Assembly: GCF_027579695.1 (NCBI RefSeq)
Contig: NC_083587.1
Coordinates: 57,452,238-57,516,237, forward strand
Source: Neoarius graeffei
Taxonomy: Eukaryota > Chordata > Actinopteri > Siluriformes > Ariidae
DNA length: 64,000 bases
Reading direction: 5' to 3'
Positions 53,290 through 63,076 of this stretch are shown here, piece after piece; the first letter of the stretch is position 1, and every line of letters begins with the position of its first letter. The notes below the pieces were generated by a model. That model was not told the DNA's origin. It did not search any database and was given only the letters and a program-made list of their open reading frames with translations. Made by a program: the position numbers and the translations under genes.

Positions 53290-53502
53290 ACCACATTTCT
53301 ATATTTACCGTACATGTAACACACTCACTCATACACAACACTTATGCACTCTCTTAACACACTGTCTATCTCACTCTCACACACGCACACAATTTGTGTA
53401 CTACATTTCTATATTTACATGTAACATTCATACACTCTCAACACAGACACACAACTCATGCACTAAATTTTTTATTTAAATGTAACACTCATGCACTGTC
53501 TT

Positions 53503-53541
<39 letters not shown>

Positions 53542-53630
53542 ATATATGAACACATACTTCACTCTCAACACACACTATGTCTTTCTCTCACTCACTATAA
53601 GATACAACTCATGCACTCTCAACACACACC

Positions 53631-53686
<56 letters not shown>

Positions 53687-53906
53687 ATTCATGCATGATG
53701 CACTACATTTCTATATTTACATGTAACACACTCACTGGTATACACAACATTCATGCACTCTGAACACACACTCACCCACACACCACCCATGCACTACATT
53801 TCTATATTCACATATAACACACACAACACTCATGCACTCTGAACATACACTCTCTCTCACACACACAACTTATGCACTTCATTTTTGTATTTACATGTAA
53901 CATATC

Positions 53907-53966
<60 letters not shown>

Positions 53967-53987
53967 TCGTATACTACTGCTCATATA
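53290..53987. repeat. Degenerate minisatellite and CA/TC microsatellites
   Basis: A core CACTACATTTCTATATTTACATG followed by TAACACTCATGCACTCT recurs about six times with varying spacing (53290, 53400, 53460, 53700, 53788, 53877). CA runs (53637-53684, 53909-53963) and a TC run (53503-53538) have grown between cores. It continues beyond the Tc1 insert at 57300-57400. Confidence 0.8.
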
Positions 53988-54243
53988 CAGTTAGGTCCAT
54001 AAATATTTGGACAGAGACAACATTTTTTTTCTAATTTTGGTTCTGTACATTACCACAATGAATTTTGAACAAAACAATTCAGATGCAGTTGAAGTTCAGA
54101 CTTTCAGCTTTAATTCAGTGGGGTGAACAAAATGATTGCAGAAAAATGTGAGGAACTAAACCATTTTTTAAACACAATCCCTTCATTTCAGGGGCTCAAA
54201 AGTAATTGGACAAATTAAATAATTGTAAATAAAATGTTCATTT

Positions 54244-55140
54244 CTAATACTTGGTTGAAAACCCTTTGTTGGCAATGACTGCCTGAAGTCTTGAACTCAT
54301 GGACATCACCAGACGCTGTGTTTCCTCCTTTTTAATGCTCTGCCAGGCCTTTACTGCAGCGGTTTTCAGTTGCTGTTTGTTTGTGGGTCTTTCTGTCTGA
54401 AGTTTAGTCTTTAACAAGTGAAATGCATGCTCAATTGGGTTGAGATCAGGTGACTGACTTGGCCATTCAAGAATATTCCACTTCTTTGCTTTAATAAACT
54501 CCTGGGTTGCTTTGGCTTTATGTTTTGGGTCATTGTCCTTCTGTATTATGAAACGCCGACCAATCAGTTTGGCTGCATTTGGCTGGATTTGAGCACACAG
54601 TATGTCTCTGAATACCTCAGAATTCATCCGGCTGCTTCTGTCCTGTGTCACATCATCAATAAACACTAGTGACCCAGTGCCACTGGCAGCCATGCATGCC
54701 CAAGCCATCACACTGCCTCCGCCGTGTTTTACAGATGATGTGGTATGCTTTGGATCATGAGCTGTACCATGCCTTCGCCATACTTTTTTCTTTCCATCAT
54801 TCTGGTAGAGGTTGATCTTGGTTTCATCTGTCCAAAGAATGTTCTTCCAGAACTGTGCTGGCGTTTTTAGATGTTTTTTAGCAAAGTCCAATCTAGCCTT
54901 TTTATTCTTGAGGCTTATGAGTGGCTTGCACTGTGCAGTGAACCCTCTGTACTTACTTTCATGCAGTCTTCTCTTTATGGTAGATTTGGATATTGATACG
55001 CCTACCTCCTGGAGAGTGTTGTTCACTTGGTTGGCTGTTGTGAAGGGGTTTCTCTTCACCATGGAAATTATTCTGCGATCATCCACCACTGTTGTCTTCT
55101 GTGGGCGTCCAGGTCTTTTTGCATTGATGAGTTCACCAGT

Positions 55141-55195
<55 letters not shown>

Positions 55196-55322
55196 CAGGA
55201 TGTACCAAACTGTAGATTTTGCCACTCCTAATATTGTAGCAATTTCTCAGATGGGTTTTTTTCTGTTTTCGCAGCTTAAGAATGGCTTGTTTCACCTGCA
55301 TGGAGAGCTCCTTTGACTGCAT
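54244..55322 (-). pseudogene. Tc1-A transposase with a microsatellite expanded in its coding sequence
   Basis: The frame from 55089 to 54244 is open for 281 residues and keeps the DDE set: WTDETKINL, QKDNDPKHKA and SPDLNPIEHAF; it ends KGFSTKY, the normal Tc1 C-terminus. Upstream, 55322-55140 encodes the start MQSKELSMQVKQAILKLRKQ. Between the two, a KKER-coding stretch has expanded into a GAAA array (55142-55193), and a frameshift follows it near 55090. The N-terminal DNA-binding domain is therefore disrupted while the catalytic part is intact. Confidence 0.85.
55142..55194. repeat. TTTC microsatellite within transposase coding sequence
   Basis: Thirteen TTTC units on the given strand encode repeated KKER on the minus strand. 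The flanking codons (HPEKE before, ELVNSSMQ after) are part of the Tc1-A transposase. Confidence 0.95.
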
Positions 55323-55661
55323 GTTTTCTTCAGAGCAAAATCTTCCAAATGCAAGCACCACACCTCAAATCAACTCCAGGCCTTTTATCTGCTTAATTGA
55401 GAATGACATAATGAAGGAATTGCCCACACCTGCCCATGAAATAGCCTTTGAGTCAATTGTCCAATTACTTTTGGTCCCTTTAAAAACAGGGTGGCACATG
55501 TTAAGGAGCTGAAACTCCTAAACCCTTCATCCAGTTTTAATGTGGATACCCTCAAATGAAAGCTGAAAGTCGGGACTTTATGTCCATTATATAACTACAA
55601 CTTGAATATGTTTCAGTAAACAGGTAAAAAAACAAAATTTGTGTCAGTGTCCAAATATATA

Positions 55662-57271
55662 CAGTGGTGCTTGAAAGTTTGTGAACCCTTCAGAATTTTC
55701 TATATTTCTGCATAAATATGACCTAAAACATCATCAGATTTTCACACAAGTCCTAAAAGTAGATAAAGAGAACCCAGTTAAACAAATGAGACAAAAATAT
55801 TATACTTGGTCATTTATTTATTGAAGAAAATGATCCAATATTACATATCTGTGAGTGGCAAAAGTATGTGAACCTTTGCTTTCAGTACCTGGTGTGACCC
55901 CCTTGTGCAGCAATAACTGCAACTAAACGTTTCCAGTAACTGTTGATCAGTCCTGCACACCGGCTTGGAGGAATTTTATCCCATTCCTCCATATAGAACA
56001 GCTTCAACTCTGGGATGTTGATGGGTTTCCTCACATGAACTGCTCGCTTCAGGTCCTTCCACAACATTTCGATTGGATTAAGGTCAGGACTTTGACTTGG
56101 CCATTCCAAAACATTAATTTTATTCTTCTTTAACCATTCTTTGGTAGAACAACTTGTGTGCTTAGGGTCATTGTCTTGCTGCATGACCCACCTTCTCTTG
56201 AGATTCAGTTCATGGACAGATGTCCTGACATTTTCGTTTAGAATTCTCTGGTATAATTCAGAATTCATTGTTTCATCAATGATGGCAAGCCGTCTTGGCC
56301 CAGATGCAGCAAAACAGGCCCAAACCATGATACTACCACCACCATGGTTCACAGATGGGATAAGGTTCTTATGTTGGAATGCAGTGTTTTCCTTTCTCCA
56401 AACATGACACTTCTCATTTAAACCAAAAAGTTCTATTTTGGTCTCATCCGTCCACAAAACATTTTTCCAGTGGCCTTCTGGCTTGTCCATGTGATCTTTA
56501 GCAAACTGCAGACGAGCAGCAATGTTCTTTTTGGAGTGCAGTGGCTTTCTCCTTGCAACCCTGCCATGCACACCATTGTTGTTCAGTGTTCTCCTGATGG
56601 TGGACTCATGAACATTAACATTAACCAATGTGAGAGAGGCCTTTGGTTGCTTAGAAGTTACCCTAGGGTCCTTTGTGACCTCGCCGACTATTATATGCCT
56701 TGCTCTTGGAGTGATCTTTGTTGGTCGACCACTCCTGGAGAAGGTAACAATGGTTTTGAATTTCCTCCATTTGTACACAATCTGTCTGACTGTGGATTGG
56801 TGGAGTCCAAACTCTTTAGAGATGGTTTTGTAACCTTTTCCAGCCTGATGAGCATCAACAATGCTTTCTCTAAGGTCCTCAGAAATCTCCTTTGTTCGTG
56901 CCATGATACACTTCCACAAACATGTGTTGTGAAGATCAGACTTTGATAGATCCCTGTTCTTTAAATAAAACAGGGTGCCCACTCACACCTGATTGTCATC
57001 CCATTGATTGAAAACACCTGACTCTAATTTCACCTACAAATTAACTGCTAATCCTAGAGGTTCACATACTTTTGCCACTCACAGATATGTAATATTGGAT
57101 CATTTTCCTCAATAAATAAATGACCAAGTATAATATTTTTGTCTCATTTGTTTAACTGGGTTCTCTTTATCTACTTTTAGGAATTGTGTGAAAATCTGAT
57201 GATGTTTTAGGTCATATTTATGCAGAAATATAGAAAATTCTAAAGGGTTCACAAACTTTCAAGCACCACTG
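55662..57271 (-). mobile_element. Tc1-B element, complete and young-looking
   Basis: The ends CAGTGGTGCTTGAAAGTTTG (55662) and CAAACTTTCAAGCACCACTG (57252-57271) are perfect inverted repeats in the outer 20 bases. TA flanks both (55660-55661, 57272-57273). The inverted repeats extend, nearly identical, for over 200 bp on each side. It carries a full transposase frame. It inserted in the right inverted repeat of Tc1-A. Confidence 0.95.
55882..56904 (-). CDS. Tc1-like transposase, uninterrupted 340 residues
   Basis: I choose the start at 56904 (MARTKEISEDLRESIVD), which gives 340 residues, the usual Tc1 length; an upstream in-frame ATG adds 26 unlikely residues. The N-terminus has two helix-turn-helix regions (about 1-50 and 65-115) joined by the GRP-hook SRSGRPTKI (57-65). 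The catalytic triad is complete: D153 in WTDETK, D244 in QQDNDPKHT and E279 in NPIEMLW, with 34 residues between the last two. The VNHGGGSIMVW block has N where HGGG is usually preceded by K. The enzyme would cut and paste the element at TA. No stop or frameshift is present; whether it is active is not known. Confidence 0.9.
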   Translation of the reverse strand: MARTKEISEDLRESIVDAHQAGKGYKTISKEFGLHQSTVRQIVYKWRKFKTIVTFSRSGRPTKITPRARHIIVGEVTKDPRVTSKQPKASLTLVNVNVHESTIRRTLNNNGVHGRVARRKPLHSKKNIAARLQFAKDHMDKPEGHWKNVLWTDETKIELFGLNEKCHVWRKENTAFQHKNLIPSVNHGGGSIMVWACFAASGPRRLAIIDETMNSELYQRILNENVRTSVHELNLKRRWVMQQDNDPKHTSCSTKEWLKKNKINVLEWPSQSPDLNPIEMLWKDLKRAVHVRKPINIPELKLFYMEEWDKIPPSRCAGLINSYWKRLVAVIAAQGGHTRY

Positions 57272-57314
57272 TATGGACCTAACTGTATATCTACATGCAG
57301 TGCACATACTTTCC

Positions 57315-57315
57315 C

Positions 57316-57386
<71 letters not shown>
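57315..57386. repeat. TC/CA microsatellite
   Basis: CTCTCTCTCTCTCTC followed by about 25 CA units. It is the continuation of the minisatellite interrupted by Tc1-A. Confidence 0.9.
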
Positions 57387-58214
57387 ACTCATGCACTACA
57401 CCTCATCTATGTCATGTGTTACATCAGTGTAACACTTTCACTAACACAACATGTTGTAAGTGTTTACATATGTTGTATGTATGAGTTAAGTATACAAGTA
57501 TTTCCTTTTCCTGAGCAAAGCACTCTTTATTCAAGCCTGACTAATATCCTTACTACTTCCCAGGTGCCTGGGACAGGTGATCTTTTAGTTTTTACTTTTG
57601 CATTTTAGTAGTGATCGTTAAAATCCTGATGCTTAACTAGAGTAAACAAGTTAGATGGTTCCTTTGTTTTGCAGATGCTTTATGTTACATAAATAAATTA
57701 ATACATTAATTTCTGACCTCTTGGCTCACATGGGTTTTGTTCATGAGTTAGGCACCAGATATGCCACCAGATACATCAGAATACAGGAAATCAAATCTAG
57801 CTAATTCAAAATTTCCCGGGGAAAGACCTCCGGAACCCCCCCCCCCCCCCCTTTATTTAGTCACAGCATGGCCACCCCTTGTATATCCTTGGCCCCCCTT
57901 TGGCCACCCCATGTAAAAAATCCTGGCTACGCCACTGGTGCACGGTCTAAGGTAAACCTGCGCATGTGTACACACGGAGTTCCTCTGTCTGCTTGACTGC
58001 ATGAAGTGAGCGATTTCATGTGCATTATTTGCTTTAGTCCCCCAAATTAAATAACTTCCCAGCCACAGAATGGCCTGATATTTTGTGAGATATTACAGAA
58101 ATAAACATATATCACAATGACCAGATTTCATAGGTAATTAAATTTCACTGATTTTATGAAATCGAAAGGCCGTCTAGCTTTAATAACTCATGGTTTCATG
58201 ATATTTGATCAAAT

Positions 58215-58604
58215 TTGACATCTCATCTCATCTCATTATCTCTAGCCGCTTTATCCTGTTCTACAGGGTCACAGGCAAGCTGGAGCCTATCCCAGCAGAC
58301 TACGGGCGAAAGGCGGGGTACACCCTGGACAAGTCGCCAGGTCATCACAGGGCTGACACATAGACACAGACAACCATTCACACTCACATTCACACCTACG
58401 GTCAATTTAGAGTCACCAGTTAACCTAACCTGCATGTCTTTGGACTGTGGGAGAAACCGGAGCACCCGGAGGAAACCCACGCGGACACGGGGAGAACATG
58501 CAAACTCCGCACAGAAAGGCCCTCGCCGGCCACGGGGCTCGAACCTGGACCCTCTTGCTGTGAGGTGACAGTGATAACTATGGTACTACACCACCGTGCC
58601 GCCC
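58215..58604 (-). mobile_element. SINE-A, antisense, first of two adjacent copies
   Basis: GATGA-type tail, body (GACTACGGGCGAAAGGCGGG) and head (CTACACCACCGTGCCGCCC) are present. The head contains a small change (GTGATAACTATGGTACTACACC). Confidence 0.9.
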
Positions 58605-58616
58605 TTCAACAAACAT

Positions 58617-58986
58617 CTCATCTCATCTCATTATCTCTAGCCGCTTTATCCTTCTACAGGGTCGCAGGCAAGCTGGAGCCTATCCCAGCTGACTACGGGC
58701 GAAAGGCGGGGTACACCCTGGACAAGTCGCCAGGTCATCGCAGGGCTGACACATAGACACAGACAACCATTCACACTCACATTCACACCTACGGTCAATT
58801 TAGAGTCACCAGTTAACCTAACCTGCATGTCTTTGGGGGAAACCGGAGCACCCGGAGGAAACCCACACGGACACGGGGAGAACATGCAAACTCCGCACAG
58901 AAAGGCCCTTGCCGGCCCCGGGGCTCGAACCCAGGACCTTCTTGCTGTGAGGCGACAGCACTAACCACTACACCACCGTGCCACCC
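58617..58986 (-). mobile_element. SINE-A, antisense, second of two adjacent copies
   Basis: The 12-bp target duplication TTCAACAAACAT is perfect (58605-58616 and 58987-58998), so this copy inserted separately, right at the head of the first one. It has a GATGA-type tail and a short internal deletion at the CTTTGGACTG block. Confidence 0.95.
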
Positions 58987-58998
58987 TTCAACAAACAT

Positions 58999-59459
58999 AT
59001 TTTGACTAATTTATTGAACATTAGCTCTATATGCTTTTTCCTAGATACAGTATATACTACTAACTACTACTGCATGAATGGATTAACGATATAAATTTAT
59101 CATTTAGAATTAATTTAATTGAATTAACAATCATTAGATATATGTCGTACATGTGTTACCTGAATTCGATTAAAGCAACATCTGCATAACTTGCTTAATA
59201 TCTAGGAAACAGCATACAGAATAAGAATTATAAGCTAATATTCAATAAACTGTTAGCCTACTTGGTGTTGAATACAGTATTAAAGTGGTATAATGAGATA
59301 ATATAATGGAATCTCAAGACCACACATAATAATGAGATATTAAGCTGAAATAATGATGGAGTACTCGAACAACCTGTTGAATGCACCTGCTGAGGATTTT
59401 CTGATCTCAGCTTTTGTTTTGATGTCTAATATGAAATAATGTGTATAGACTTTACTTAC
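58999..59459. other. Intron sequence, nothing recognised
   Basis: AT-rich intron between the SINE pair and the domain 2 exon. Confidence 0.5.
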
Positions 59460-59756
59460 ATAAGACGTTCAGTGAAACTGATGAACTCATTAAAGCTTGT
59501 CTATTGAGAATGCTCTTGCAGCTGAGAAATGCAGCCTGGTCTTGGTTAGTTATGTTGAATGTAGCAGTGGCCTCAGTTACCCATAATCCAGCCTTGTCAT
59601 ACGTGTGGCGCAATACATTAGAAATGGATTGCAAACCCAGCCAGGACATCTGAGGTGGAGATGAGGGGCAGGAATAGTGGAATTTGCATGTTGCAGTGAA
59701 AGTCTTCCCTTTTATCTGTGGGCTTTCCACAGAAATCTGAGGTGTCATAGGTTCCA
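59460..59756 (-). CDS. Siglec gene: Ig domain 2 exon (siglec-type)
   Basis: The 297-nt exon, phase 1 at both ends, has acceptor TTCTTCTCTCACAG and donor TTAT|GTAAGT. It encodes TPQISVESPQIKGKTF, then TATCKFHYSCPSSPPQMSW. The pattern Cys, five residues, Cys, then PP and a W in the C strand is characteristic of siglec domain 2, whose extra Cys pairs with domain 1. Later are ATATFNITNQDQAAFLSC with the F-strand Cys and an NIT sequon. It follows the V-set exon in the order expected for CD22, MAG and other siglecs. Confidence 0.85.
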
Positions 59757-59853
59757 CTGTGAGAGAAGAATAGATGTTGGAAAGATTTCACACCAGAACA
59801 CTTAACATCTAACATAGTGATAGGAAGAACATGGAATGTCTAGTGATAGAAGT

Positions 59854-60315
59854 AGTGTTGTAGTCAAGACCACCTAAACCCAGGCCAAGTCATGACCAAG
59901 TCCAGAGTGTATCAAGACCAAGTCATGACCAAGACCAAGGCAAAGCAAGATCGAGTCAAGACCAGGACCAGACCAGTGGGTGTGAAGGAGTGGGGAGGAG
60001 AAGGAGGAGGAGGGGTGACAGCCGTTAACAGTAGCGAAAATTTCGAATTAGCAATGAGTCAGGTTATTGGTTGCATTTGAAGCAGGAAGCTTTACTGTAT
60101 ATCCAATCGTAGTAACGATGTTAACAAATAAATCAGACAATGCACAGGCAATTTAATGAAATCCCCACAGTCATGGTCTTGACTGGTCTTGAAATAAAAT
60201 CCCGAGTCTCTATGTCCAAGACCAAAACAAGACCGGGTAAAAATGCGGTTGATTCCGAGACGACACTGAGACCTTCAAAAAGTGGTCTTGAGACCGGTCT
60301 CGAGTACTACAACAC
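59854..60315. mobile_element. Compact MITE with AGTGTTGTAG ends
   Basis: AGTGTTGTAGTCAAGACCAC (59854) and TACTACAACACT (ending 60315) are its short inverted repeats. The inside is rich in AAGACCAAG and AGACCGG. It is the uninterrupted relative of 31628-34285. Confidence 0.75.
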
Positions 60316-60488
60316 TAGATACAAGATCACAATATTGTGTTTAAGGCTTTACATTGTATGATTTTTTTCAAGCTGATTTTGCTGTTCTGGACAATAAAAA
60401 TCGCACATCGTAAAATAATTCAACATAAAAGAATAGTGTTCTTAGAGCGCATAATGTGATGTGAATTTTATTTTCAATTAAAATCTTA
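60316..60488. other. Short spacer
   Basis: Nothing recognised. Confidence 0.4.
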
Positions 60489-61623
60489 AGGTGATGATAC
60501 ACGGGGCAACTTTTCGGATGTTGCCGAGCAGGTGCGCTTTGACATTTTCCCACTGAAATCAGGCAACGTAATTTCTATTTTAACGATTTTGATCATTTTG
60601 GGCAACTTTTAAAGATCATCCAATCAGAATGCGAATCACATGACCACCTGAGAGCTTCTGAAATTTTCAACAAACATGGCGGCATCTCCAGTAGTGGAGC
60701 AAAGAAAAAGAAAGACAACTTATATCTTTTCATGCCAGTAAATTGTTGTGTAAACCCATCCATCCATTATCCATAGCCGATTATCCTATACAGGGTCATG
60801 AGCAAGCTGGAGCCTATCCCAGCTGACTATGGGCGAGAGGTGGGATACACCCTGGACAAGTCACCAGGTCATCGCAAGGCTAGAGACATGCAACCATTCA
60901 CACTCACACCTACAGTCAATTTAGAGTCACCAATTAACCTAACCTGCATGTCTTTGGACTGTGGGGGAAACCCACACGGACACAGGGAGAACATGCAAAC
61001 TCCACACAGAAAGGCCCTCGTAGGCCACTGGGCTTGAACCCAGAACCTTCTTGGTGTGAGAGGACAGTGCTAACCACTACACCACTCTATGTGTAAACCC
61101 ATAGTGGTAAACTTACCTCATCAAATGCTTAGAAAACCAGCAGACATCTATTTTTATGTGCTCAGGTTGTAATTAAGACATCGATATGTGTGTATATATA
61201 TAAATTTTTTCAGTTAAGTGTAAACTGCTGTTAACTAACCACCACTCCATAGAGATTGAATGGGATTTCGCTAACTAGCAGTGGTTTTTGCTAACCTAGT
61301 TGGCTGAAAGTTATCACTAGCTATGTAGGGATAATGTTAGCTCTCTTGTGTCAGGTTAAAAGTGATGGGCAGCTCATGATTTTTTTTTGTGTGAGTTGTA
61401 ATAGAGATTGTCAAACTTATCGTCTGATCTAAAAGTGACAAAAGTGACAGCTGCAAATGTTTCAGTGTCCATCTTTGCAGTGTCTGTCTCCCTGGCAATA
61501 GATCTGCTCTTATCTGATTGGTTGTTGCCAATCGTCTGTTGCCCTAATTAGTTGCCCTGTGTCTCACCTGGTTGCCCGTTGCCGGCAACATTGCCCAAAA
61601 AGTTGCCCCATGTATTATCACCT
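60489..61623. mobile_element. MITE (PIF/Harbinger-like), with SINE-A inside
   Basis: The ends AGGTGATGATACACGGGGCAAC (60489) and its complement GTTGCCCCATGTATTATCACCT (61602-61623) are inverted repeats of about 28 bp, with a TTA on both sides (60486-60488, 61624-61626). GTTGCC and GGCAAC motifs repeat inside near both ends (60517-60605, 61530-61600). No transposase. Confidence 0.75.
60759..61089 (-). mobile_element. SINE-A, antisense, inside the MITE
   Basis: The target duplication TGTGTAAACCCA is perfect (60747-60758 and 61090-61101). It has a GGAT-type tail (TCCATCCATTATCC) and small deletions in the body. Confidence 0.95.
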
Positions 61624-61626
61624 TTA

Positions 61627-62633
61627 GAGTGAGAGTACGATGATACAAAACCCACAGCTACAAATATAATAGTGACAATGGCAAAACAGCTTCAGCTAAG
61701 CAGGACATTCCCTTCCTTTACAAGAAAGTAGATAGGTGAAGGTGGAACCAGCTGTATTTATATTACAAGTGACAGCCTTTTTTTTTTACCCAATTTGGTC
61801 ACCTGCCATTTCCGACTCATCAGCCAGCTCTACCCTATCATCCACCCACACTTTGAGGAAAGTGCTATCTACCGTCTTCTGCATACATTAGCTCACAAAT
61901 GGCCACGATTGGCTAGTTGGCTCGCTGTGATTGACAGCAGAGAGAGAGTATATCATCCCTCGCATGGCATTTTTGCTCCTCTGGTTCCTCTCCTTGTTCT
62001 TGGGCGTGGCTTCACTGGAACTTGACCCTGCAAGCTCAATAATTTTCTGTTGCGCCACTTGGGCGCTATGAGTGATAACTTTAGCAGGTTAATGTGCTTC
62101 TACTTTCAGATTTGTACTGAAACATAAATGCACACTTCATGGACAGAACTATATGAACACCCTGATTAATTTGTAGATTTAGTTCAGTTATATCCAGCGT
62201 ATAAAATAAAGCATATAACCATATAGACCCACAGTAAAATGGGTCGTACCAAAGAACTGTTTCTAAGAAGTTTGTTTGTCAAAGCTTTACGGAATCGATT
62301 TCTATGTCCGAGTGTTCGTATGCGACCTTATCATCACTATGCTCAATGCCAAGCATTGACTGGAGTACTGTAAAGCACAGTGCTTTGAAATAAGTTCTGG
62401 TTTTTACATCGCAAGTCCATAATCATGCAAGTCCAAGGTTTTGGAAGGAGACTTTCAACAAGGGCACGATATTCGCATATTTTTGGCCAAATACAGTGTA
62501 TACACATATATTAGGAGTGTAACACAATGCCACTGTTTGTATCTGTCCAGAACACATCATCTGCTCATTCTGGATAATGTAATCTTATTTGGTTATATCC
62601 CTAAGGTATAGTGTATATTATGTCTATACTCAC
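61627..62633. other. Intron between Ig domains 1 and 2, nothing recognised
   Basis: About 1 kb without a supported exon, RNA or transposon. The frame at 61795-62025 has no domain and no splice support. Confidence 0.5.
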
Positions 62634-62987
62634 AAACTTTTATTTCTATGCTTTGGTCATAAAATCCTTTGTTCTGCCCATCAGGTTTCCAGATCCATAC
62701 ATACAGGGACACCGTGCCGTCTTGTTGCTGGACATTCTCAATCCTTAAAGTGCAGTTTCCCTCTTGGGCATTTCCCGGGACTGATGTCCTTCCTTTAAAC
62801 TCAGCTATTATCTCGCTGCGGTCGGTGGAGTACACCACTGGGTAGCCTATTGATTTATACTTATACCATGTGACTTTACTGTAAGGGTCAGTGCTGCATG
62901 GCACTAACACGCAGGTCCCCTTGATGGCGGTGACTGATTGTTGCACGGTTGCCTTCCAGCAGCGACACCCACTGCCTAAGAGTAAAA
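62634..62987 (-). CDS. Siglec gene: V-set domain exon (domain 1)
   Basis: The 354-nt exon, phase 1 at both ends, has acceptor GTCTTATCTTCGCAG and donor GTTT|GTGAGT. It begins with the last hydrophobic residues of a signal peptide (LLLGSG). The V-set domain then reads CRCWKATVQQSVTAIKG, TCVLVPCSTD, VTWYKYKS, KGRTSV, NCTLRIENVQQQDG. The pairs TCVLVPC and NCTLRI show the siglec arrangement in which the B-strand Cys bonds to the E strand rather than the F strand. The F strand reads SLYVWIWK, so the Arg that binds sialic acid in most siglecs appears to be Val or Trp. The first exon (start codon and most of the signal peptide) is not in the window. Confidence 0.85.
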
Positions 62988-63076
62988 CTGCGAAGATAAG
63001 ACAGACTCTTAATTTCTTGTTGTTTACAAATCAGAAAACACAACTTATAGTTTCCTGGGTTTGCATTTGGTAGGTA

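Larger units (their letters stand above)
53988..57285 (-). mobile_element. Tc1-A element, split by Tc1-B
   Basis: The left end CAGTTAGGTCCATAAATATT (53988) and the right end TGGACCTAACTG (57274-57285) are inverted repeats. The right repeat is cut by Tc1-B after GTGTCCAAATA (55649-55659). TA flanks lie at 53986-53987 and 57286-57287. Without Tc1-B the element is about 1.7 kb. Confidence 0.9.
52457..57937. mobile_element. hAT-like non-autonomous element, 5.5 kb with inserts
   Basis: The ends CAGGGGCGGAGC (52457-52468) and GCTACGCCACTG (57926-57937) match as inverted repeats at 10 of 12. The 8-bp flanks GTGCATGG (52449-52456) and GTGCACGG (57938-57945) match at 7 of 8. CAGTGGCGTAGC-type ends with 8-bp duplications are typical of hAT. 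GGCCACCCC repeats lie near both ends. I see no hAT transposase; most of the inside is a minisatellite and two Tc1 elements. Confidence 0.75.
52300..58182. mobile_element. MITE family M1, copy 3, split by a hAT-like element
   Basis: The left part 52300-52456 (GTAACGGAAAGCGAGAAGAC, GTGATCAGCTGTTTG) is the reverse complement of 37170-37330 in M1 copy 2. The right part 57946-58182 (GTCAAGCAG-type sequence and GAAAGGCCGTCTAGCTTTAA) is the reverse complement of 35543-35773. Removing 52457-57945 restores the continuous M1 order. Confidence 0.7.
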
